DNA from: Cryobacterium glucosi
GTDB lineage: Bacteria; Actinomycetota; Actinomycetes; Actinomycetales; Microbacteriaceae
Assembly: GCF_004402235.1 (NCBI RefSeq)
Contig: NZ_SOFS01000007.1
Coordinates: 1-64,000, forward strand
Length of the DNA stretch: 64,000 nt
Direction: 5' to 3'
Below are positions 18,225-26,330 of this stretch, in pieces. Below the pieces are notes generated by a model, which was not told where the DNA came from, searched no databases, and was given only the letters and a program-made list of their open reading frames with translations. The position numbers were made by a program, and so were the translations under genes. Every line of letters starts with the position of its first letter. The first letter of the stretch is position 1.

Positions 18225-18683
18225 ATGATTCGTCTCAGAGCGACCAGCAGAGCCTGGATCGCGGCAGCATTGGTCTGTGCATCGTGCCTCGGCCTGACGA
18301 GTTGTGTCGCCAACGACTCCACCACGGAGATCCGGCTGTTCCTTGCGCAGAAACCCGGTCCCGAAGACGCACTTCCCTCGGCGCTCAAGGCTGCAAGTGA
18401 CGGCCTCGATGCCGCTTCCAGTCGGTTCGTCGGCACCACCAGAGATGTGAGCTATTTCGTCTCCAAGTACACGGATCCGCAACGAGGCACCCCGGGCTTC
18501 TGCCTGATGGTGGCAAAACTGCCGGACGGTCCTTCGAATTCGTTCTGCGGTTCCGCAGACGGAATGTGGACGTCTGGAAGCGGCACCGGCGGAGCACGGG
18601 TCATCGAGAGCAACGACGAAGTTCCCGAGGGGTGGACCCGTCTGAGTGACTTCCTCATCGTCAATCCGGACGCTAAACCTTAG
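18225..18683 (+). CDS. Small secreted lipoprotein, function unknown
   Basis: 152 residues from the ATG at 18225. The N-terminus (MIRLRATSRAW, then a hydrophobic run) ends in the lipobox LTSC at about 25-28, so the mature protein should be lipidated at Cys28. The mature part contains two further Cys (GFCLMV and SFCGSADG) that could form a disulfide. No known domain is recognised. A GC-rich AAGCGGGGGG precedes the start. It stands alone on the plus strand between the two-TM gene and the ferric-reductase pair. Confidence 0.7.
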   Translation: MIRLRATSRAWIAAALVCASCLGLTSCVANDSTTEIRLFLAQKPGPEDALPSALKAASDGLDAASSRFVGTTRDVSYFVSKYTDPQRGTPGFCLMVAKLPDGPSNSFCGSADGMWTSGSGTGGARVIESNDEVPEGWTRLSDFLIVNPDAKP

Positions 18684-18876
18684 GAATCAGCCGAGCTGAG
18701 CAATCCTCATGAAACTGTGGATCTCGTGTGGATCTACCCGATGGCTGCCTGAATTTCGGGATGTGAACCACAATTGAAGGCAGTTTTCGCACAGGACGCA
18801 TCGCAGCACCGTCGTCACCTCCGGTCGCCCGATGAGGAAAGTTCCGCTCGTCTGCTCTCACCCTGGAGGAAGGACC

Positions 18877-19095
18877 ATGACCTCAGTTCCGGCCCACCGG
18901 CGCACTCGCGGACCGGCTGCACCCCACCACCGAGTGAACGCCTCCCGCGTCTCCCGCAGCGCGTGGACCGCGCTGAACTGGCTTACGTCCCTTGCCGTCG
19001 TGGTCGTGATGACCGCATCGGCGGCGGCCATGGTCACTGCTGCCCCGGCGGTCTCCCCGGCTGCGCCGGCGATCGTGCCGGACAGCCGGCCGTGA
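18877..19095 (+). CDS. 72-residue single-pass membrane protein coupled to the ferric reductase
   Basis: Begins at ATG 18877 with a textbook GGAGGA site 6 bases upstream. The protein has a basic N-terminus (about 30 residues, many Arg and His), one hydrophobic helix (SLAVVVVMTASAAAMVTAA) and a short Ala/Pro tail. Its TGA overlaps the GTG start of the next gene (GTGA, 19092-19095), so it is translationally coupled to the ferric reductase. No domain is recognised. It could be an accessory subunit or a remnant of an FMN-binding partner often found near such reductases; the evidence favours a real gene but not its function. Confidence 0.65.
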   Translation: MTSVPAHRRTRGPAAPHHRVNASRVSRSAWTALNWLTSLAVVVVMTASAAAMVTAAPAVSPAAPAIVPDSRP

Positions 19096-20417
19096 CCGGT
19101 CATCGACAATCGCCCCGGCCGCCCGTTGCGGCCGCGCTCATCAAGACACTGATCGTGATCGGCGCCGTCCTGTCTGCGGCACTCGCCTTCGTCGACGTCC
19201 GGTTTCCTGTCCAGTTCGACTCGGCCATCCTCGCTCACACCACCGGATTCCTGGCCGGATATGTCGTCACGGTGATGGTGGTCCTGATGTCGCGCGCACC
19301 GTTGCTCGAACGCTCGATCGGTGCCGACCGGCTCGCCCGCTGGCACGGCGTCGGCGGTCGCGCCTTCATCGTCCTCCTGGTGATTCATGTGGTCGCGGCC
19401 GTGCATTCCTGGATGCTCAGCCACTGGGAAGATGCCTTCACGGCATCCCTCGCCGTCCTGGGCATGCCCGGGCTGGTGGCCGCGACCGCCGGGACGGTCC
19501 TGTTCGGCGTGATCGCGGTCATGTCGGTGCGGGCAGCCCGGCGCTCGGTCTCCTACGAGACGTGGCACGGCATCCACCTGCTCAGCTATATCGCCCTGGC
19601 GCTCTCGTTCACGCACGAACTGGCCGGGCCCGACCTTGCCGGCAGGCCCGGGCTCCAGATCGCCTGGACCCTGTTCTTCGTATGCGCACTGGGCCTGGTG
19701 CTCCGCTACCGCGTTCTCAAGCCGCTGGAGCACGCCTGGCGCCACCGCCTCCGGATCGAACGCCTGGTGCCCGAGGCGGACGGCGTCGTGAGCGTCATTC
19801 TGCGCGGGCGGCACATCGACGAACTGCGCGTCGAAGCGGGTCAGTTCTTCCGCTGGCGATTTCTGGCGCCGGGGGTCTGGCGCTCCGCGCATCCCTTCTC
19901 GCTGTCTGCGCCTCCCGGCGATGACCTGCTCCGAATCACCGTAAAGGCGCTCGGGAACGGCAGTCACACGCTTCACTCCCTCCGGCCGGGCACGCGCGTG
20001 CTCGCCGAGGGGCCGTACGGGGCCATGACGCACCGGAAACGCACTCGTGAATCCGTTCTGCTCATCGCCGGCGGCGTTGGGATCACTCCCATGCGCGCAC
20101 TCTTCGAAGAGCTCGAGGTCGGCGACGGCTCGCTGACCCTCCTCTACCGGGCCTCCCGGGACGATGACGTGATCTTCCGCGACGAACTCGAGGAAATCGC
20201 CCGGTTGCGCGGTGCCTCGATCGTGTGGATGATCGGGCCGTCCACAGATCCCCGGAACAGCATGACCGGTGCGAACCTGACTCGGCTCGTCCCCGACGTC
20301 GCTGCCCGCGACGTCTACGTGTGCGCATCGCGCGGTCTGTCCAGGGCTGTCCGGTCGGCGCTGAAGGACGCCGGACATCCGCCTGCCCGCCTGCACGAGG
20401 AAGTCTTCGCGTTCTGA
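19092..20417 (+). CDS. Ferric-reductase-like membrane flavocytochrome
   Basis: 441 residues from the GTG at 19092. An N-terminal ferric-reductase transmembrane domain (about six helices, to about residue 215) has His residues suited to haem in RWHGVGGRAF, LVIHVVAAVHSW and ETWHGIHLLSY. A ferredoxin-reductase module follows: the FAD motif HPFSLSAPPGD and the NAD(P) motif LIAGGVGITPMRAL, ending in YVCASRGLSRAVRSAL. It should move electrons from NAD(P)H through FAD and haem across the membrane. The acceptor is not known. A strong terminator follows. Confidence 0.85.
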   Translation: MTGHRQSPRPPVAAALIKTLIVIGAVLSAALAFVDVRFPVQFDSAILAHTTGFLAGYVVTVMVVLMSRAPLLERSIGADRLARWHGVGGRAFIVLLVIHVVAAVHSWMLSHWEDAFTASLAVLGMPGLVAATAGTVLFGVIAVMSVRAARRSVSYETWHGIHLLSYIALALSFTHELAGPDLAGRPGLQIAWTLFFVCALGLVLRYRVLKPLEHAWRHRLRIERLVPEADGVVSVILRGRHIDELRVEAGQFFRWRFLAPGVWRSAHPFSLSAPPGDDLLRITVKALGNGSHTLHSLRPGTRVLAEGPYGAMTHRKRTRESVLLIAGGVGITPMRALFEELEVGDGSLTLLYRASRDDDVIFRDELEEIARLRGASIVWMIGPSTDPRNSMTGANLTRLVPDVAARDVYVCASRGLSRAVRSALKDAGHPPARLHEEVFAF

Positions 20418-20457
20418 CGGCGCAGCCAGAGTCGCCTGCGTCCGCTCGAAAACGACG

Positions 20458-20485
20458 AAAGGCCCCCGGTTACCCGGGGGCCTTT
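20458..20485. terminator. Rho-independent terminator after the ferric reductase
   Basis: A perfect 12-bp stem AAAGGCCCCCGG/CCGGGGGCCTTT (20458-20469 and 20474-20485, loop TTAC) is followed by TCTTGT. It lies 40 bases beyond the stop codon and, being symmetric, may also end transcription of the minus-strand tRNA-Leu. Confidence 0.85.
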
Positions 20486-20514
20486 CTTGTCCGACTGGAT
20501 CATTCGACCCACTG

Positions 20515-20598
20515 TGCGCGAGGGGGGACTTGAACCCCCACGTCCTTTCGAACACTGGCACCTGAAGCCAGCGCGTCTGCCAATTCCGCCACTCGCGC
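20515..20598 (-). tRNA. tRNA-Leu (CAG)
   Basis: 84 nt on the minus strand. The acceptor stem GCGCGAG pairs with CTCGCGC, the anticodon stem CTGGC/GCCAG encloses loop TTCAGGT with anticodon CAG, there is a long variable arm (class II), and the T arm has GGGGGTTCAAGTCCCCC. CCA is not encoded. A tRNA-Leu next to fhaA is also found in mycobacteria. Confidence 0.93.
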
Positions 20599-20784
20599 GA
20601 ACTTAGAGAGGCTAGCACTAATCGGGGTGCGAATGCCATTCGTCCAGCCGCCGGGCGAGGCGGGAAGGGGCGCGCAGCATCCGCCCCGTTTGCCGTCTCG
20701 TGACCCTCTCGGACGCGAGTCATGCGAGACTGCCTCCTGGCCGGACAGAAACGGACCCACCTCCGTGCCCATAGCCGCCTCCCG

Positions 20785-20790
20785 TAGGAT
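20785..20790 (+). promoter_or_regulatory. Possible -10 box of the fhaA-pknB operon
   Basis: TAGGAT lies 90 bases before the fhaA GTG. No good -35 is visible. This 281-base gap between tRNA-Leu and fhaA shows no other gene. Confidence 0.35.
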
Positions 20791-20879
20791 GACAATTCCG
20801 GTTCCATGTGCCCGGCGGGCGAGTTAACACGCGAGGCAAGTAACATGCTGATAGCCGAAAGGATCGGATCGGGAGACCT

Positions 20880-21638
20880 GTGGGCATTCTGGATAACTTT
20901 GAAAAGGGCCTTGAGCGCGCCGTAAACGGCGCATTCGCCAAGACCTTCAAGTCGGGACTGCAGCCGGTGGAGATCACCTCCGCGCTGCGTCGCGAACTGG
21001 ACACCAAGGCAGCTGTGGTGTCCCGCGACCGCATCCTCGCGCCCAATCGCTTCACCGTCCGCATGAGCCACACCGACTTCCAGCGCATGACCAACCTCGG
21101 ACCCGCACTCATCGACGAGCTCACCGACCTGGTCCAGCAGCACGGCAACGAGCAGCGCTACCAGTTCGCCGGCGGCATCTCGATCAGCCTCTCCGACGAC
21201 CGCGGCCTCAGCGAGGGCATGGTCCAGATCGACTCGTCCACCGTCAAGGGCAGCGTCACCTGGACGCCCGTCGTCGACGTCGGCGGAAAGCGGTACCCGC
21301 TCCGCAAGTCGACCACGGTCATCGGTCGTGGCACGGATGCCGACATCACCATCGACGACACCGGCACCTCCCGCCGCCACGTCGAGATCACCTGGGACGG
21401 CGCCCGTGCGCAGGTGCGCGACCTCGGCTCCACGAATGGATCCCAGCTCAACGGTGTCGCCGTCAAGCAGGCGATCCTCGAACCGGATTCGGTCATCACC
21501 ATCGGCCGTACCCGCATCGTCTTCCGGGTGCTCGCCCAGGCCCACGCGGATGCTCCCGCTGCCGACCAGCGCTCCGATCTGCCGGCCGCACCGCACGAGC
21601 GCCACGATATGGGCGGATTCTGGGGGCCCTCCGCATGA
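20880..21638 (+). CDS. fhaA: FHA-domain protein FhaA (DUF3662 plus FHA)
   Basis: 252 residues; GTG start at 20880 with GGGAG upstream. The N-terminal DUF3662 domain (about 1-120, GILDNFEKGLERAVNGAFAK) is followed by a short linker and a C-terminal FHA domain (about 140-215, with VIGRGTDADI, SRRHVEI and DLGSTNGSQLNG). FHA domains bind phosphothreonine peptides. In mycobacteria FhaA binds the phosphorylated MurJ-linked pseudokinase and slows peptidoglycan synthesis. The linker is much shorter than in M. tuberculosis (527 aa). First gene of the operon, overlapping fhaB by ATGA. Confidence 0.92.
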   Translation: MGILDNFEKGLERAVNGAFAKTFKSGLQPVEITSALRRELDTKAAVVSRDRILAPNRFTVRMSHTDFQRMTNLGPALIDELTDLVQQHGNEQRYQFAGGISISLSDDRGLSEGMVQIDSSTVKGSVTWTPVVDVGGKRYPLRKSTTVIGRGTDADITIDDTGTSRRHVEITWDGARAQVRDLGSTNGSQLNGVAVKQAILEPDSVITIGRTRIVFRVLAQAHADAPAADQRSDLPAAPHERHDMGGFWGPSA

Positions 21639-22252
21639 ATGTCAGCGAGCTGACCCTGCTCGTCCTGCGGCTCGGGTTCCTTCTCGTGCTCTGGCTCTTC
21701 ATCTTCGGCATCGTCTATGCCCTCCGCAGCGACCTTTTCGGCCAGAGGGTCCGCAAGCAGCCCAAGGACGGCGCCCCCGCGGTGGCGTCCGCAGGACTCG
21801 CCGCAGCATTCCCGTCGGCCGTACCGGTCGCGGCACCGGTGATGCAGGCCGCTCCCGCCTTCGTCCAGCCGCCGGCGGCATCCGCTGCGGCACCGACGGA
21901 ACAGTTCTCGGCGCAGGCCGCGAAGGACGACCTCGGCCCCGGCGACAAGGCCACCGCCCAGAACGCGACCAGGCTCGTGATCACCTCCGGCCCGAAGGCC
22001 GGCACCGAATTCCCGTTGACCGTGGATTCGGTCACGATCGGTCGCTCCGCCGATTCAAGCCTCGTCATTCGCGACGACTACACGTCGACCCACCATGCCC
22101 GGCTGATGCTGTGGAATGACAAGTGGATGATCCAGGATCTCGATTCGACAAACGGCACCTTCCTCGCGGGCGTACGCCTCGCGGTTCCGACACCTGTCCC
22201 CTTGAACACCACCGTCAAGATCGGCGCGACCAGCTTCGAGCTTCGGCGGTAG
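21635..22252 (+). CDS. fhaB: FHA-domain membrane protein FhaB
   Basis: 205 residues. One transmembrane helix at about 4-27 (LVLRLGFLLVLWLFIFGIVY), an Ala/Pro-rich linker, and an FHA domain at about 120-200 (TIGRSADSSLVIRDD, STHHARL, DLDSTNGTFLAGVR). It is known in relatives (FipA/FhaB) as a phosphothreonine reader that links the Ser/Thr kinases to the divisome. Its start overlaps fhaA and pstP follows after 4 bases. Confidence 0.92.
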   Translation: MNVSELTLLVLRLGFLLVLWLFIFGIVYALRSDLFGQRVRKQPKDGAPAVASAGLAAAFPSAVPVAAPVMQAAPAFVQPPAASAAAPTEQFSAQAAKDDLGPGDKATAQNATRLVITSGPKAGTEFPLTVDSVTIGRSADSSLVIRDDYTSTHHARLMLWNDKWMIQDLDSTNGTFLAGVRLAVPTPVPLNTTVKIGATSFELRR

Positions 22253-22256
22253 GTCC

Positions 22257-23486
22257 ATGGCGACAGTCAGTCACAGCGCGGCCGCGTCCCACGTTGGAAA
22301 GATCCGGTCAAACAACCAGGACTCCGGCTACTCCGGCCAGCACCTGTTCCTCGTCGCAGACGGCATGGGCGGGCACGCGGGAGGCGACGTCGCCTCCGCG
22401 ATCGCGACCAAGCGCATCATCGAGGCCGACCGGGACTACCAGAGCCCGCAGGACGCCGAATTCGCACTCCAGGCCGCCCTCATCGCGGCGAACTCCCTCC
22501 TCGCCGAGACGGTCTACGAGCACACCGAGCTGACCGGAATGGGCACGACCGTCAGCGTCCTGATCGTGCTCAACGACGAGGTCGCGATCGCCCACATCGG
22601 CGACTCACGCATCTACCTCCTGCGCCAGGGCGAGCTCTCCCAGATCACGATCGACCACACCTTCGTGCAGCGCCTCGTTGACAGCGGCCGCATCACCGAG
22701 CAGGAGGCGATGGTGCACCCGCGCCGCTCGGTCCTGATGCGCGTGCTCGGGGACGTCGAGGCCGCCCCCGAGATCGACACCTCGATCCTCGCGACCTTCG
22801 CCGGCGACCGCTGGCTGATCTGCTCTGACGGACTGAGCGGCGTCGTCTCCAACACCAGCATCGCGGCCGCACTCTCGAGCGAGCTCGACCCGCAGGGCGT
22901 CGCCGACCGACTCGTCAAGGAGAGCCTCGACGGCGGAGCCCCTGACAACGTCACGATCGTCGTCGTCGACATCGGCGCGCCGGACCAACGCATCGACACC
23001 CCCATCGTCGTCGGGTCGGCATCCGCACCGCTGGCCTTCGGCGAGGAACCCGGACGCAGCCGTGCCCTGCGGATGTCGAGCCTGCGCCTGCACCCCGTTC
23101 GCGAGACCCACTTCGAACCCGATTCCCAGGACTACCTCACCGAACTCATCGAGGAGGACGCCCGCCGCGCCCGCCGCCGCAAGGCCACCTGGCTCGCCGG
23201 CGTCATCCTGCTCATCGTCGCCCTCGTCGGCGGCGGAATCCTCGGCTACCAGTGGACCCAGACGCGGTACTACGTCGGCGTCGAGGGCAGCACGGTCGCG
23301 ATCTTCCGCGGCGTGCAACAGGACCTCGGGCCCATCTCCCTCCACTCCGTCTACGAGGAGACCCCGCTCCAGGTCACCGACCTGCGCGTCTACGACCGGC
23401 AGCAGGTCGAGCAGACCATCAGCGCAGCGTCGCTCGATGAGGCCCGCCTCGTGGTCGAGCGCCTGACGAAGGCGAAGAATGAGTAA
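22257..23486 (+). CDS. pstP: PP2C-type Ser/Thr protein phosphatase
   Basis: 409 residues; removes phosphates placed by PknA and PknB. The PP2C catalytic domain (about 1-240) has the metal-binding motifs ADGMGGHAGGDVAS, GMGTTVSV, AHIGDSRIYLLR, ICSDGLSG and PDNVTIVVVD. A juxtamembrane part with RRARRRK precedes one helix (about 306-330, AGVILLIVALVGGGILGY), then an extracellular domain of about 80 residues. The size is somewhat shorter than mycobacterial PstP. It overlaps rodA by 8 bases. Confidence 0.93.
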   Translation: MATVSHSAAASHVGKIRSNNQDSGYSGQHLFLVADGMGGHAGGDVASAIATKRIIEADRDYQSPQDAEFALQAALIAANSLLAETVYEHTELTGMGTTVSVLIVLNDEVAIAHIGDSRIYLLRQGELSQITIDHTFVQRLVDSGRITEQEAMVHPRRSVLMRVLGDVEAAPEIDTSILATFAGDRWLICSDGLSGVVSNTSIAAALSSELDPQGVADRLVKESLDGGAPDNVTIVVVDIGAPDQRIDTPIVVGSASAPLAFGEEPGRSRALRMSSLRLHPVRETHFEPDSQDYLTELIEEDARRARRRKATWLAGVILLIVALVGGGILGYQWTQTRYYVGVEGSTVAIFRGVQQDLGPISLHSVYEETPLQVTDLRVYDRQQVEQTISAASLDEARLVVERLTKAKNE

Positions 23487-24879
23487 CGCACGGGCAACGG
23501 ATGCCCCCACGCGCGCTCCGAAGTCCAAGCCCGGCAGCACGCGGCGACTGCACCTGCCGCAGAAGATGCGGAACGTCGAACTGTTCCTGCTCATCGTCGC
23601 GTGCGGGATCAACGCCTCGGCCGTCGTGCTCGTCCAGCTCGGGGCGCTCGGGCACATCGATACGACCCTCGTCGTGCTGGGCGCAGGGTTGTCCGGCCTC
23701 GTGCTCTGCCTGCACATCGTCCTGCGCTTCGTGGCGCGGGACGCCGACCCGTTCATCCTGCCGATCGCCACGCTCCTGAACGGCATCGGAATTGCGATGA
23801 TCTACCGCATCGACATCGCCAATGGAGACGCCGGCTGGGACAGTGCCGCGGTGCGCCAGACCGTGTGGAGCGGCCTGGCGATCGCCTGCGCCATCACGGT
23901 GATGCTCGTCATCCGCAACCACCGGGTGCTCTTCCGCTACACCTACGTGTCCGGGTTCGTCGCGGTCGTCCTGCTCCTCCTCCCGCTCGTCCCCGGCCTC
24001 GGCCGCGAGGTCAGCGGTGCCAGGGTCTGGATCGGAATCGGCTCCTTCGCAACCTTCCAGCCCGGTGAGATCGCAAAGATCGCCCTCGCGATCTTCTTCG
24101 CCGGCTATCTGGTCCGCAACCGGGACAGCCTGTCGATGGTCGGCCGCCGGGTGCTCTGGATGAAGTTCCCGCGGCTGCGCGACCTCGGTCCGATCCTGGT
24201 TCTCTGGGCCCTCTCGATGTCGGTCATCATCTTCCAGCGCGATCTCGGAACAGCGCTGCTCTACTTCGGGCTGTTCCTCGTCATGCTCTACATCGCGACC
24301 GGCCGGCTCAGCTGGGTCCTGCTCGGCATGACCCTCTTCATCGGCGGCGCGATCATCGCCAGCCAGACCCTCGATTACGTGCACGGCCGGTTCCAGAACT
24401 GGCTCGATGCGCTCAACCCCGACGTCTACAACGCAGACGGCGGGAGCTACCAGCTCGTCCAGGGCTTGTTCGGGCTCGCCAAGGGCGGCCTTCTCGGCAC
24501 CGGCCTCGGCCAGGGACGCCCCGAAATCACCCCGGTTCCGCAGAGCGACTACATCATCGCGAGCCTCGGCGAAGAACTCGGCCTCGCCGGGCTGTTCGCG
24601 ATCCTGGCCCTGTACCTGCTCTTCGTGGCCCGCGGCATCCGCATCGGCTTCGCCGGGCACGACGACTTCGGCAAGCTCCTCGGCGTCGGGCTCTCCTTCG
24701 TCGTCGCCCTCCAGTGCTTCATCGTGATCGGCGGTGTCACCAGGGTCATTCCGCTCACGGGGCTCACGACACCCTTCCTCGCGGCCGGCGGGTCATCGCT
24801 CGTCGCCAACTGGATCATCGTCGCGCTCCTGCTGCGCCTGTCCGACACCATCCGCAACCAACCCAGGCTGGTGGTCTGA
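23479..24879 (+). CDS. rodA: SEDS-family peptidoglycan glycosyltransferase (RodA/FtsW)
   Basis: 466 residues with about ten membrane helices. SEDS signatures are FQPGEIAKIALAIFFAGYL, FQRDLGTALLYFGLF and SDYIIASLGEELGLAG near the C-terminus. It polymerises lipid II glycans in partnership with a class B PBP, here encoded by the very next gene. The position matches rodA (Rv0017c) in mycobacteria; ftsW is in another cluster. The start overlaps pstP and the stop overlaps pbpA (TGATG). Confidence 0.9.
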   Translation: MSNARATDAPTRAPKSKPGSTRRLHLPQKMRNVELFLLIVACGINASAVVLVQLGALGHIDTTLVVLGAGLSGLVLCLHIVLRFVARDADPFILPIATLLNGIGIAMIYRIDIANGDAGWDSAAVRQTVWSGLAIACAITVMLVIRNHRVLFRYTYVSGFVAVVLLLLPLVPGLGREVSGARVWIGIGSFATFQPGEIAKIALAIFFAGYLVRNRDSLSMVGRRVLWMKFPRLRDLGPILVLWALSMSVIIFQRDLGTALLYFGLFLVMLYIATGRLSWVLLGMTLFIGGAIIASQTLDYVHGRFQNWLDALNPDVYNADGGSYQLVQGLFGLAKGGLLGTGLGQGRPEITPVPQSDYIIASLGEELGLAGLFAILALYLLFVARGIRIGFAGHDDFGKLLGVGLSFVVALQCFIVIGGVTRVIPLTGLTTPFLAAGGSSLVANWIIVALLLRLSDTIRNQPRLVV

Positions 24880-26330
24880 TGAATCGCGAACTCAAGCGCG
24901 TCAGCATTGTCGTCATGCTGATGTTCGTCGCCCTGTTGAGCTCGACGACGATCATCCAGGTCTTCCAGGCCGAAAGCCTGTCCGCAGACTCACGCAATAC
25001 CCGCACGCTCTACGACAGCTACATGGTCGAACGCGGCGCCATCCTGGTTGCAGGCACCCCGATCGCACAGTCTGTCCCGACCGATGACAACTACAAGTAC
25101 CTGCGCACGTACAGCAAGGCCGCGCTCTACGCCCCTGTCACGGGGTTCCTGCCCGTCAATGGCGCGGCGACCGGGCTCGAGCACGCGCTCAACGGCGAGC
25201 TCAGCGGCACCTCGGACTCCCAGTTCTTCGACCAGATGAACTCCCTCGTCACCGGCCAGGTCTCCAAGGGCGCATCGGTCGAGGTCACGATCGACCCGGT
25301 CGCCCAGCAGGCCGCCTGGGATGCCCTCGGGAACCTCACCGGTGCCGTCATCGTCACCGAGCCGAAGACCGGCCGGATCCTGGCCATGGTGTCCAAGCCG
25401 AGCTACGACCCGAACCTGCTCGCCGTGCACGACAGCGAGGCCGTCACCGGCACGTACCAGAGCCTCGTGAACGACCCGGGCAACCCCCTCATCAACCGGT
25501 CCATCGATGCCCTCAACCCTCCCGGCTCCGTCTTCAAGCTCGTCGTCGCATCCGCTGCCATCGAATCGGGCAAGTTCACCCCCGACAGCGCCTTCCCGAA
25601 CCTGGCGACCTTCACGCTGCCGGGCAGCTCGTCGATCGTGATCAATTCCGGTGGCGGCACCTGCGGCAGCGGCGACACGGTCACGATCGCCACCGCGCTG
25701 CGCCTGTCCTGCAACATCCCCATGGCAGAGCTCGGGCTGCAGCTCGGGTCGACGGCCATCCGGGAGATGGCCGAGAAGTACGGGTTCAACACGAGCTACT
25801 CGGTTCCCCTCGACGTCGCGACGAGCGTGTACCCCACGGTCCTCGACGACGCGCAGACCGCACTTTCGGCATTCGGGCAGTACGAAGTGCGCGCAACGCC
25901 CCTGCAGATGGCGATGGTGTCTGCGACGATCGCAAACGGCGGAGTCCAGATGGCGCCGAACCTGGTGGAGGAAATCATCGCCCCCAATCTCAGCCCTCTC
26001 GAAAGCTTTACGCCGAAGACGGTGAAACAGGTGATCAGCGCCGCAACCGCGGCCACGATGACCCAGATGATGGTCAACGACGTCGCGGATGGCGCGGCGA
26101 GCAATGCAAGAATAGACGGGGTCAACGTGGCGGGAAAAACGGGTACGGCCGAGAACGGAACTGACGAGCCATACACACTCTGGTTCACCGGTTTTGCTCC
26201 CGCAGAAGATCCAAAATACGCGATCACCGTCCTCGTCGAGGATGGCGGAGGTCTTGGCCAGAAGGGGTACGGCAATTTGCTCGCCGCACCCGTTGCAAAG
26301 CAGGTACTAGAGGCGGTGCTGAACAAATGA
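24879..26330 (+). CDS. pbpA: Class B penicillin-binding protein PbpA
   Basis: 483 residues from the ATG at 24879, which overlaps the rodA stop by one base. One N-terminal membrane helix (about 7-27) is followed by a dimerisation region and a transpeptidase domain with all three motifs: SVFK (Ser about 217), SCN (about 277) and KTGT (about 419). It crosslinks peptidoglycan with the adjacent SEDS protein. In mycobacteria PbpA is a substrate of PknB. It overlaps pknA by ATGA. Confidence 0.92.
   Translation: MNRELKRVSIVVMLMFVALLSSTTIIQVFQAESLSADSRNTRTLYDSYMVERGAILVAGTPIAQSVPTDDNYKYLRTYSKAALYAPVTGFLPVNGAATGLEHALNGELSGTSDSQFFDQMNSLVTGQVSKGASVEVTIDPVAQQAAWDALGNLTGAVIVTEPKTGRILAMVSKPSYDPNLLAVHDSEAVTGTYQSLVNDPGNPLINRSIDALNPPGSVFKLVVASAAIESGKFTPDSAFPNLATFTLPGSSSIVINSGGGTCGSGDTVTIATALRLSCNIPMAELGLQLGSTAIREMAEKYGFNTSYSVPLDVATSVYPTVLDDAQTALSAFGQYEVRATPLQMAMVSATIANGGVQMAPNLVEEIIAPNLSPLESFTPKTVKQVISAATAATMTQMMVNDVADGAASNARIDGVNVAGKTGTAENGTDEPYTLWFTGFAPAEDPKYAITVLVEDGGGLGQKGYGNLLAAPVAKQVLEAVLNK

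Noticed and set aside
18858-21605. Long minus-strand frame across the ferric reductase, tRNA-Leu and fhaA
   Set aside because: Crosses a tRNA and a terminator and has shadow-type composition; the plus-strand genes have clear domains.
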